Source: Clostridia bacterium (GTDB lineage Bacteria > Bacillota > DSM-16504 > Desulfitibacterales > Desulfitibacteraceae). Taken from it: 8,758 nucleotides of DNA. The notes below the pieces were generated by a model. It was given only the letters and a program-made list of their open reading frames with translations. It searched no databases and was not told the DNA's origin. The stretch spans positions 1-8,758 of the forward strand of contig JAGXSK010000101.1 of the NCBI GenBank assembly GCA_018333845.1, read 5' to 3'. This document shows positions 1-5,455 of this stretch, one piece after another. Both the position numbers and the translations under genes were made by a program. Within the stretch, counting starts at the first letter, position 1. The number at the start of each line of letters is the position of its first letter.

Positions 1-548
1 TACCCCATTACCTCCAGAGAATAAGATGGACCTTCCAAATACTCTTGAATAACCCATTTTTCACCCTTGCTTTGAATATCTTTAATAAATTCTTTTAAGA
101 TAACCTCATCTGTAAACTTCCTTACCCCGTGGCTTCCACTTAGATCCGAAGGCTTTGCTATTACAGGAACCTTACAATCAGGCCAATACCTTGGTGCTGG
201 TATGTTATTATCCGCAAATAGCTTGTCAGATTTAAGCTTGGAAGATGAAATAATGTTTGCTTCTACATCAAAGGCAACTGGAACCTTTTGACTTTCAGCT
301 GTGCTTTTAATAATTTTTACCGCATCAATGTCTTCCAGGGCCGGAAGCACCAGGTCCTTGCCATGTATAACTTCTGCAAGGCTGCCCTTTTCATCTTTGG
401 TTATATTTATTTCATGAAAATTGCTGCACATACCTGCAGCTGGTGCCTTTGGGTTTTTATCAACCAGGAAAACCTCCCATCCTGCTTTTTGGGCAAGATA
501 GACAGCTTCCACTCCCTGGAGTTTACCGCCAATTATTACTACTCTCAT
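1..548 (-). CDS. pylC: PylC, 3-methylornithine--L-lysine ligase (N-terminal part, runs off the window)
   Basis: ATP-grasp ligase that joins 3-methyl-D-ornithine to the epsilon-amino group of lysine, the second step of pyrrolysine synthesis; cytosolic. The frame is open for 182 codons from the ATG at 548 to the window edge, so about half of the usual protein of about 360 residues is present. The N-terminus has the glycine-rich pre-ATP-grasp loop GGKLQG (residues 7-12) followed by a VDKNP motif, both as I recall them in methanogen PylC. Near the cut edge the sequence QEYLEGPSYSLEV matches the ATP-grasp EEYVEGEVISLEV segment of Methanosarcina PylC. The start codon overlaps the pylB stop as ATGA, indicating translational coupling. 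The neighbours pylB and tRNA-Pyl make the identification firm. pylD and pylS are not visible and would be expected further left. Confidence 0.93.
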   Translation of the reverse strand, partial: MRVVIIGGKLQGVEAVYLAQKAGWEVFLVDKNPKAPAAGMCSNFHEINITKDEKGSLAEVIHGKDLVLPALEDIDAVKIIKSTAESQKVPVAFDVEANIISSSKLKSDKLFADNNIPAPRYWPDCKVPVIAKPSDLSGSHGVRKFTDEVILKEFIKDIQSKGEKWVIQEYLEGPSYSLEVMG

Positions 549-1657
549 ATGACTGCACCAGATTTCTGCCATTTCATGGCTGTTTTGCTTTTTTCACTGT
601 CTACCCAGGCTCTGTATTCTGCTGTTGTAGCTTTTCTAAGGCCCATTGCTTCAATAACAGGTGTAATTCCCTGAACGGTTCTATAACCCTCATTTATGTC
701 TTTGCTGCATTGTGCCACCCCAGCCAGGCCAGCTTCAGGCGGAATAATAGATGTGATAACATTTGCTCCGGCATCCAATCGTTCCTGCAGACCTTCAACT
801 CCATCAATATCAAGGGAAGCAGGTATCAGCTTGTCAGGAAACACGAGTCTTAAAATGGCAATTATTTTAATTTCTTGACCGCGTGGGGCCTGGGGCCAGG
901 ATTCCATGGTGCTTCCAGATTGTGGAACAAAGCTCATAACTCGCACCTGATTTGCTCCCAGATATCTCATACACTCCATGGAATGGGCAATATCCCCAGG
1001 AGTTTCTCCCACACCTGTTAAAATGCCCTCTTCTATTAGCAGCCCTGCAGCATTTGCCTTTAATTTGCTCTGGAATCTTTCTTCATAACTTTGTTCAAGG
1101 CGTAATATATTAAATAACTTTTCATTATGTGTTTCCTGATAACATGCGTACCAATCAGCACCAAAAGCCTGAAATTTTGTGAGATTTTCTTCTGAAGCTA
1201 GACCAGGTGAAATCATAACTGGCAGCTTGGTCTGGGACTTAATATCGGCAATTAACTCAAAGAGTGGTTTAAAGCCACTGCTATTCATATAATATTTGGG
1301 GTCCTCCCCCATGGTTAAGTCAATTAAATGTACCCCTGATTCTGTTAGGCCCATTACTGTATCCATTATTTCCCTATTTGATTTTCTATATCTTTTACTA
1401 CCTTCATTGGACTTCCTGTAATAGCAAAAAGCACAATCATTACGACACCAGGTAGAAAAATAAACAAATCCATATAGAAAAATCTTATTGCCAAAATGTC
1501 TATTGCGTAATTCACGTGCTTTCTCATAAATCCTTTGAAGCTCGTCTTCTTTTTCTATGCCCAGGAGATATATTATTTCATTTTTTGATAAAAACCTGTT
1601 ATTTTCCGCCTTGTCCAGTATTTGTTCCAGGCTTATTGCTGGATCAATCCTATCCAC
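545..1657 (-). CDS. pylB: PylB, 3-methylornithine synthase (radical SAM)
   Basis: Radical SAM mutase that rearranges L-lysine to 3-methyl-D-ornithine, the first step of pyrrolysine synthesis. From the chosen start it has 370 residues, close to the roughly 350 of the archaeal enzyme. The 4Fe-4S/SAM motif CRNDCAFC (CX3CX2C) has cysteines at about 71, 75 and 78, preceded by the conserved VYFST. Other family segments seen are LTMGEDP, MISPGL, GILTGVG, LIPASLD and GANVITSI-PP. I place the start at GTG 1657 because AGAGGTGG (1663-1670) sits 5 nt upstream. The open frame continues upstream to an ATG at 1789, but those 44 codons lie mostly in a structured dispersed repeat and have no counterpart in known PylB. 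The TGA stop overlaps the pylC ATG. A terminator hairpin separates it from tRNA-Pyl, so it needs its own promoter or read-through; I see no strong promoter. Confidence 0.95.
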   Translation of the reverse strand: MDRIDPAISLEQILDKAENNRFLSKNEIIYLLGIEKEDELQRIYEKARELRNRHFGNKIFLYGFVYFSTWCRNDCAFCYYRKSNEGSKRYRKSNREIMDTVMGLTESGVHLIDLTMGEDPKYYMNSSGFKPLFELIADIKSQTKLPVMISPGLASEENLTKFQAFGADWYACYQETHNEKLFNILRLEQSYEERFQSKLKANAAGLLIEEGILTGVGETPGDIAHSMECMRYLGANQVRVMSFVPQSGSTMESWPQAPRGQEIKIIAILRLVFPDKLIPASLDIDGVEGLQERLDAGANVITSIIPPEAGLAGVAQCSKDINEGYRTVQGITPVIEAMGLRKATTAEYRAWVDSEKSKTAMKWQKSGAVI

Positions 1658-1662
1658 GTAGG

Positions 1663-1670
1663 CCACCTCT
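1663..1670 (-). promoter_or_regulatory. Ribosome binding site deciding the pylB start
   Basis: On the minus strand this reads AGAGGTGG and ends 5 nt before the GTG at 1657. It is the only strong Shine-Dalgarno site near the pylB N-terminus, and it supports the 370-residue form over the 414-residue open frame. Confidence 0.75.
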
Positions 1671-1679
1671 TTTAGATAT

Positions 1680-1787
1680 GATAAAGAAAACTTGGCTTTC
1701 GCCAAGCCTTTTGGCGCCAGCGAAAGCCCTAGTTGCACCAGTAGTTCTAGCATTTTTAATGCGTAGAAATACCAGTCCCTTTGGGGC
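1680..1787 (-). repeat. Dispersed structured repeat, copy A (pylB leader)
   Basis: Read on the minus strand, this segment shares three blocks, in the same order and orientation, with 6230-6319: ACTGGTATT-Y-CT, then GAACTACTGG-Y-GCAA, then GCCAAGTTTT followed by TTTATC. Between the first two blocks each copy carries a hairpin at the same place but with a different stem. Here it is GCATT (1750-1754) with AATGC (1758-1762), extendable to about 9 bp with one bulge. This copy has an additional long stem, GGCTTTCGC (1694-1702) pairing with GCGAAAGCC (1720-1728). It lies in the pylB untranslated leader and fortuitously keeps a reading frame open. No transposase is present. Family and copy number in the genome are unknown. 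Confidence 0.6.
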
Positions 1788-1833
1788 ACTTATACTATCT
1801 ACATTTAAAAGTTATACTTTCTGATAGTGTTAT

Positions 1834-1863
1834 AAAAGATTCTAGCCATGACTAGAATCTTTT
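1834..1863 (-). terminator. Rho-independent terminator after tRNA-Pyl
   Basis: A perfect 12-bp inverted repeat, AAAAGATTCTAG (1834-1845) with CTAGAATCTTTT (1852-1863), surrounds a 6-nt loop. On the minus strand the 3' arm ends in TTTT and is followed by ATAA. It begins 16 nt beyond the CCA end of tRNA-Pyl, the right place to end a short tRNA transcript. Only the middle of the stem contains G-C pairs, so it may be leaky and let some transcription continue into pylB. Its symmetry would allow it to act in both directions. Confidence 0.7.
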
Positions 1864-1879
1864 GCTAAACAAACTTCTT

Positions 1880-1952
1880 TGGCGGGGAGTCCGGGAGTCA
1901 CACCCGGCTACGTAAATTTAGAGTCTACGCGATCTATGCCGATCCACCCCCC
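1880..1952 (-). tRNA. pylT: tRNA-Pyl (anticodon CTA, amber-decoding), CCA encoded
   Basis: The minus strand folds as a tRNA-Pyl of 73 nt including CCA. The acceptor stem is GGGGGGT with ACTCCCC (one G-U pair). A single base G links acceptor and D arm, instead of the usual two. The D stem is GATC/GATC with a 6-nt loop lacking a normal GG pattern. The anticodon stem has 6 bp (CGTAGA/TTTACG), and the loop CTCTAAA contains anticodon CTA. The variable loop is only 3 nt. The T stem is CCGGG/CCCGG with a 7-nt loop lacking TTC. The discriminator is G, followed by encoded CCA (1882-1880). The short acceptor-D linker, 6-bp anticodon stem, short variable loop and CUA anticodon are hallmarks of pyrrolysine tRNA, and the overall sequence resembles the Desulfitobacterium hafniense molecule as I remember it. 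It reads UAG codons when charged by PylS. Confidence 0.97.
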
Positions 1953-2130
1953 ATATTTATGAAAATTGCTCTAGATAGTATATCATATTTGCACTATCCT
2001 AGACATCATACTATATTTGACATCTAATTGCTAAATCCTTTATTAATTATAAAATCCCTTAATATTTACAAAAATTAACTAATTTGCACAAAACCCATGC
2101 CATCTTCTTGGTCAAAGGATGCTTTTAAAA
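1953..2130 (-). promoter_or_regulatory. Intergenic region with probable tRNA-Pyl promoter
   Basis: This AT-rich gap separates the end of the microcompartment operon from tRNA-Pyl. I see no coding sequence in it. Two promoter candidates face tRNA-Pyl. One is an extended -10, TGATATACT at 1985-1977, which would start RNA about 18 nt before the tRNA but lacks a good -35. The other is TTAGCA (2034-2029), an 18-nt spacer and TATGAT (2010-2005). An imperfect inverted repeat, TCTAGATAGT (1970-1979) with ACTATCCTAGA (1993-2003), spans the first -10 and could be an operator. No clear T-tailed terminator for the upstream operon is visible. Confidence 0.4.
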
Positions 2131-2148
2131 CTACTTAAAACAAGCATC
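2118..2148 (-). repeat. Inverted repeat around the pduL stop codon
   Basis: GATGCTT (2118-2124) and AAGCATC (2142-2148) are perfectly complementary. The pduL TAG (2133-2131) lies in the 17-nt interval between them. The hairpin is not followed by a T-run on the minus strand, so it is a poor classical terminator. It could slow decay at the operon end or affect stop-codon decoding; neither can be shown here. Confidence 0.4.
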
Positions 2149-2820
2149 AGAAAACTTCACTATCTGAACTCTATCACCATTTTTTAATGAGGCAGCGTTT
2201 GCTTCGTCAATATCTACGTGCATCTCAAGCTTGAATTTATCACTTACCCTCACCAGCACCTCAAGGAAAACTATGACCCTCTGGTTACCAGAGGTTTTAA
2301 CGTTTACCTTATCCCCGTCTTTGACTCCAAATCTTTCAGCATCAGATGGATGCATATGGATATGCCTTGAGGCTATTATAGAGCCTTCATCCAATGTTAC
2401 AGAACCAGCTGGACCTACAAGGGTCAGCCCAGCTGACCCTTGTAAATCTCCAGAATCTCTGATGGGTGCTTTAATACCAAGCTTGAAACAGTCTGATAAA
2501 GAAAGTTCCACCTGGGTTTTATTTCTGGTGGGTCCAAGTACTCTCACCTTTTCTATTACGCCTTTTGGGCCAACCAGGGTAACTGTTTCTTCACATGCAT
2601 ACTGACCTGGCTGGGACAATTCCTTAAGGACACATAAGCTGGCACCCTTTCCAAATAAGGCCTCAAGGTCATTTTGTGACAGGTGTACATGACGGTTTGA
2701 TATGCCAACAGGAATTGTATGAGTATCAAAAACTTGACATTTTATTTCATCTTTTTTTTGACTTTTTAAATACCTGTAAACAACTTCTGTAACAATTTCA
2801 ATCAGCTGCTTTTCATTCAT
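2131..2820 (-). CDS. pduL: PduL-type phosphotransacylase with N-terminal encapsulation helix
   Basis: Converts acyl-CoA and phosphate to acyl-phosphate and CoA, recycling CoA inside the microcompartment and feeding acetate/propionate kinase. From ATG 2820 it has 229 residues, near the family norm of about 210. Residues 1-22 form a predicted amphipathic helix (QLIEIVTEVVYRYLKSQ), the type of encapsulation peptide found on PduL. The catalytic domain shows the zinc-binding motifs SNRHVHLS (His44, His46) and SRHIHMHPSDAERFG (His153, His155, His157), plus EMHVDIDEANA (His201). The ATG is preferred over the GTG at 2829 because that GTG lies inside the ribosome binding site AGGTGG (2831-2826), 5 nt upstream of the ATG. 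It begins 17 nt after the aldehyde dehydrogenase stop and is the last gene of the operon. The stop is TAG, followed one codon later by TAA. Confidence 0.95.
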   Translation of the reverse strand: MNEKQLIEIVTEVVYRYLKSQKKDEIKCQVFDTHTIPVGISNRHVHLSQNDLEALFGKGASLCVLKELSQPGQYACEETVTLVGPKGVIEKVRVLGPTRNKTQVELSLSDCFKLGIKAPIRDSGDLQGSAGLTLVGPAGSVTLDEGSIIASRHIHMHPSDAERFGVKDGDKVNVKTSGNQRVIVFLEVLVRVSDKFKLEMHVDIDEANAASLKNGDRVQIVKFSDACFK

Positions 2821-2837
2821 TTGTTCCACCTGCTTTT

Positions 2838-4301
2838 TTAAGCATGTTTCTCAGACTCTAATCTTGCAAGGACCTGCTTTACTATCTCTGAAATCTGGTC
2901 TGGACTATAAGTTTTAGTACTGCAAGTGCTTGCCTGACTTTTTTCAAAATCCACATTTACCGTTCCATAGGCAAGTTTTTTAATGTTTATCAAGTGTAAT
3001 GGAGTCAGGTTGTCAGATAAACTGCTGCCACCCCAGGTACCACAACCTAATGTCATTGAGGGTGCAAGGCCTGTGGAATAACCAATACCACCCAGTGCAG
3101 AAGGTGTATTTACCAAAATTCTAAATACAGGCTTTTGAATAAACTCTCTAATAACCTCATCATTTTGAGAGTGAATTACAAAGGAATGGCCTATCCCACC
3201 CAGCTTTAACAATTCAATGCTTAATAAACAACCCTCATGCCAATCCTTGACTACATACAGTCCGAGGACTGTGGTTAATTTTTCATATGATAATGGGTAT
3301 TCAGGACCATATCCTTCTAATGGAGCAATGAGAATCTTGGTTCCTGCAGGTACTTCAATACCAGCCTTGGCAGCTATAAAGTCAGGGCTTTTCCCTACAA
3401 AGGCAGGATTCATCCCTCCCTTGGGGGTCATGATAAGGCGACTCACCTTGTCCACTTCATCCCTATTTAAAAAGTAGCAGCCCTGCTTCTTTAATTCATT
3501 AATTACTTGGTCCTTAATAGGTTCATCTATTATTATTGCCTGTTCGGAAGCACAAATCATACCATTATCAAAGGTCTTGCTTGTAATAATGTCCTTCACT
3601 GCCTGCTGGATATTAGCAGTTCTTTCCACAAAGGCCGGTACATTGCCAGGCCCAACCCCAAGGGCTGGCTTTCCCGCACTATAGGCTGCCTTAACCATTG
3701 CAGAGCCACCTGTGGCTACTATAAGAGCTATGGCTTCATGGTGCATGAGTTCATTTACTGCCTGCATGCTTACCCTGGACATACAGCTGACTATACCGTC
3801 TGGAGCCCCTGCCTTTACTGCTGCTTCATTTACCACCTGAGCAGCTGCACAGCTGCACTTGATTGCAGCAGGATGTGGTGAAAAGACTATTGCATTTCCC
3901 GCTTTAATGGCACATAAAGAATTGTGTATTAATGTTGATGTAGGATTTGTTGTGGGAATAATACCAAGTATTACTCCCACGGGAACTGCTACTTCAACTA
4001 CCTTGTTAACAGGATCCTCTTTAATGATGCCCGTTGTCTTTAAACCCTTTATATACTCATAGACATCCTTGCCAGCAAACAGGTTTTTTATAACTTTGTG
4101 TTCAACTACTCCATATTTTGTCTCATCCACTGCCATTTTTGCCAGCCAACTGGCATTTTCAATAGCAGCTTCCGAAATAGAAGCAAGAATCTTATTTATT
4201 TTTTCTTCTGAGAAGGCAGCTAAAACCTCCTGAGCCTCTTTAGCTTTTCTAGCAAGGTCCCTGGCTTCTTGAATTATCCTTAAGTCATAATCAATTGCCA
4301 C
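2838..4301 (-). CDS. CoA-acylating aldehyde dehydrogenase with C-terminal encapsulation peptide
   Basis: Oxidises acetaldehyde or propionaldehyde to acyl-CoA with NAD+ and CoA in the microcompartment lumen (PduP/EutE family). It has 487 residues. The nucleotide-binding region includes IIPTTNPTS (about 114-122) and the TGGSAMV loop (about 197-203). GVGPGNVPAFVE lies at 215-226, and the catalytic cysteine is Cys250 in FDNGMICASEQ. After the fold ends near residue 450 there is a polar linker and a terminal amphipathic helix (SPDQISEIVKQVLARLES), a typical encapsulation peptide at the C-terminus rather than the N-terminus as in Salmonella PduP. The start is GTG, with AGGGGG 6 nt upstream and no in-frame ATG nearby. 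The downstream neighbour PduL uses its product. Aldehyde chain length cannot be read from the sequence. Confidence 0.95.
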   Translation of the reverse strand: MAIDYDLRIIQEARDLARKAKEAQEVLAAFSEEKINKILASISEAAIENASWLAKMAVDETKYGVVEHKVIKNLFAGKDVYEYIKGLKTTGIIKEDPVNKVVEVAVPVGVILGIIPTTNPTSTLIHNSLCAIKAGNAIVFSPHPAAIKCSCAAAQVVNEAAVKAGAPDGIVSCMSRVSMQAVNELMHHEAIALIVATGGSAMVKAAYSAGKPALGVGPGNVPAFVERTANIQQAVKDIITSKTFDNGMICASEQAIIIDEPIKDQVINELKKQGCYFLNRDEVDKVSRLIMTPKGGMNPAFVGKSPDFIAAKAGIEVPAGTKILIAPLEGYGPEYPLSYEKLTTVLGLYVVKDWHEGCLLSIELLKLGGIGHSFVIHSQNDEVIREFIQKPVFRILVNTPSALGGIGYSTGLAPSMTLGCGTWGGSSLSDNLTPLHLINIKKLAYGTVNVDFEKSQASTCSTKTYSPDQISEIVKQVLARLESEKHA

Positions 4302-4334
4302 CTTTATCCCCCTTTCTCCCCATGATGCATTTAC

Positions 4335-4952
4335 TTATCTTTCCCTTTTTGCCTTGTTAATTTCCTTGATGAGTAATTCCTTATTTGCCACAGAAATTTG
4401 TCGTCCAGTTAAAGCGATACCTTCAACCTTTCTAGCCAGCTTTCTTAATTGGCCCACTGTTAATCTTTCTAATTCAGTATCTGCTGTCATTTCTTCAACA
4501 GTTTCTGTTTCTTTTTTAGCCTCTGTTTCATGTACAGTTTCTGCTTCTTTTATAACTTCTGCAGCATTAGTTTTTTCATGTGTTTCATTGGGCGTTTTAT
4601 TGTGTTTTTTATCGGCTGTTTCCTTTTCTTCCCTTATCTCCTCTGAAACCTGCTCGCTTCTTTCAGGTATTTCAGGGGTTGGATCAGGAAGAATGGGTTC
4701 TAATTCTTCATGAGGTCTAGCAATTACATGGACGGATATTAGTTCACCTACCCGTGAGGCAGCGGCCGCACCAGCATCAGTTGCTGCCTTGACCGCTCCC
4801 ACCTCACCACGCACCATTACAGTCACTAATCCGCCGCTTATTTTTTCCTTGCCAACCAAAGTAACATTTGCAGCTTTAACCATGGCATCTGCTGCCTCTA
4901 TTGCTCCAACCAAACCCTTGGTTTCTATCATGCCAAGTGCTGATTGTGTCAT
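4335..4952 (-). CDS. BMC-H shell protein with long charged C-terminal extension
   Basis: Hexamer-forming microcompartment shell protein. Residues 1-88 are a complete BMC domain nearly identical to the upstream BMC-H gene, with the pore loop KISGG (37-41) and LISVHVIARPH before the edge strand. Unlike the usual 90-100-residue form it continues to residue 205. Residues 90-158 form a Pro-, Glu-, Lys- and Thr-rich low-complexity linker. Residues 160-205 form a predicted compact helical unit (LERLTVGQLRKLARKVEG, then NKELLIKEINKAK) that resembles SAP or Rho N-terminal helix-extension-helix folds; that resemblance is by eye only. The tail could bind cargo, another shell protein or nucleic acid, on whichever shell face it emerges. 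ATG start, preceded by AAGGGG about 9 nt upstream. It lies 33 nt upstream of the aldehyde dehydrogenase start. Confidence 0.92.
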   Translation of the reverse strand: MTQSALGMIETKGLVGAIEAADAMVKAANVTLVGKEKISGGLVTVMVRGEVGAVKAATDAGAAAASRVGELISVHVIARPHEELEPILPDPTPEIPERSEQVSEEIREEKETADKKHNKTPNETHEKTNAAEVIKEAETVHETEAKKETETVEEMTADTELERLTVGQLRKLARKVEGIALTGRQISVANKELLIKEINKAKRER

Positions 4953-4980
4953 ATGCCCAACCCCTTTTAATCCTTAATAT

Positions 4981-5058
4981 TTACTGCTCAACCCTTGGAA
5001 GGATCATTTCCACTTCGCCATGGGGCCTTGAAATTACGTGGACAGAAATGATCTTAAT
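4981..5058 (-). pseudogene. Remnant of a third BMC-H gene (C-terminal tail only)
   Basis: Directly after the TAA of the upstream BMC-H gene, and in the same frame, the minus strand encodes 25 residues ending in TAA. They include ISVHVISRPHGEVEMILPRV, which matches the last strand and tail of both neighbouring shell proteins (ISVHVIPRPHSDVEMILPK). The first ~70 residues of a BMC domain, a start codon and a ribosome binding site are missing. Codon choice differs at many positions from the adjacent tail, so this is not a fresh tail duplication. It looks like the end of a diverged third paralogue whose front was deleted, probably by recombination between tandem shell genes. It is unlikely to be translated, as the intervening stop is TAA. 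Confidence 0.8.
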
Positions 5059-5334
5059 TTACTTCATTTTTGGTAAAATCATTTCAACATCACTGTGTGG
5101 TCTTGGGATTACGTGTACAGAAATAAGCTCTCCAACCCTTTGGGCAGCTGCAGCACCAGCATCAGTAGCAGCCTTGACAGCTCCAACATCTCCACGTACC
5201 ATAACTGTTACCAACCCACCACCTACATGCTCTTTTCCTATCAATGTAACATTTGCAGCCTTTACCATGGCATCCGCCGCCTCTATTGCTCCTACTAAAC
5301 CTTTTGTTTCTATCATTCCTAAAGCATTATTCAT
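5059..5334 (-). CDS. BMC-H shell protein (PduA/EutM-like)
   Basis: Canonical hexameric shell tile, 91 residues, forming facets of the microcompartment and providing small-molecule pores. The whole protein is one BMC domain, beginning ALGMIETKGLVGAIEAADAM, with the pore loop HVGGG (36-40) in place of the more common KIGGG, then VTVMVRGDVGAVKAATDAG and the edge motif RPH (78-80). ATG start with AGGAGG 8 nt upstream. It is followed in frame by a relic shell-protein tail and then by the extended paralogue. Upstream, a 121-nt gap with tandem repeats separates it from the EutQ-like gene. Histidine in the pore loop may alter pore polarity; this is inference. Confidence 0.97.
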   Translation of the reverse strand: MNNALGMIETKGLVGAIEAADAMVKAANVTLIGKEHVGGGLVTVMVRGDVGAVKAATDAGAAAAQRVGELISVHVIPRPHSDVEMILPKMK

Positions 5335-5373
5335 TGTAATTGCCTCCTTAGTTTTTGTTTATAATATAGAATA

Positions 5374-5443
5374 CAGGAGTCAGGAGTCAGTAGCCAATAT
5401 CCTTCTGAATTCTGTCTTCTGAATTCTGTCTTCTGAATTCTGC
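5374..5443. repeat. Short tandem repeats between the EutQ-like and BMC-H genes
   Basis: Three perfect or near-perfect 14-nt units, CTTCTGAATTCTGT, occupy 5402-5415, 5416-5429 and 5430-5443 (the last ends in C). Just beside them is a 7-nt unit, CAGGAGT, repeated at 5374 and 5381 with a partial third. Similar CAGGAGT/GAATTC-type arrays are, from memory, scattered between genes in several Clostridia. There is no reading frame or CRISPR-like spacer structure. The array lies inside the operon, 40 nt upstream of the BMC-H start. Confidence 0.7.
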
Positions 5444-5455
5444 AGTTAAACCCAA

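Noticed and set aside
288..853. Open frames on the plus strand over pylB/pylC
   Set aside because: They are antisense shadows of strongly supported minus-strand genes, resemble no family and have no sensible ribosome binding sites. The same holds for the plus-strand frames elsewhere in the window.
2118..2148. Rho-independent terminator of the microcompartment operon
   Set aside because: The inverted repeat has a large loop and is not followed by a T-run on the minus strand; kept only as a structural repeat.
4981..5061. Stop-codon read-through by tRNA-Pyl to make a tail-extended BMC-H
   Set aside because: The stop between the BMC-H gene and the tail remnant is TAA, which tRNA-Pyl with anticodon CUA does not read.
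4901..5422. A 173-codon plus-strand frame spanning the BMC-H genes
   Set aside because: It is the reverse frame of two homologous shell genes and the remnant between them; its internal repetition simply mirrors their homology.
5374..5443. Small CRISPR array
   Set aside because: The units are contiguous tandem copies of 7 and 14 nt without spacers.
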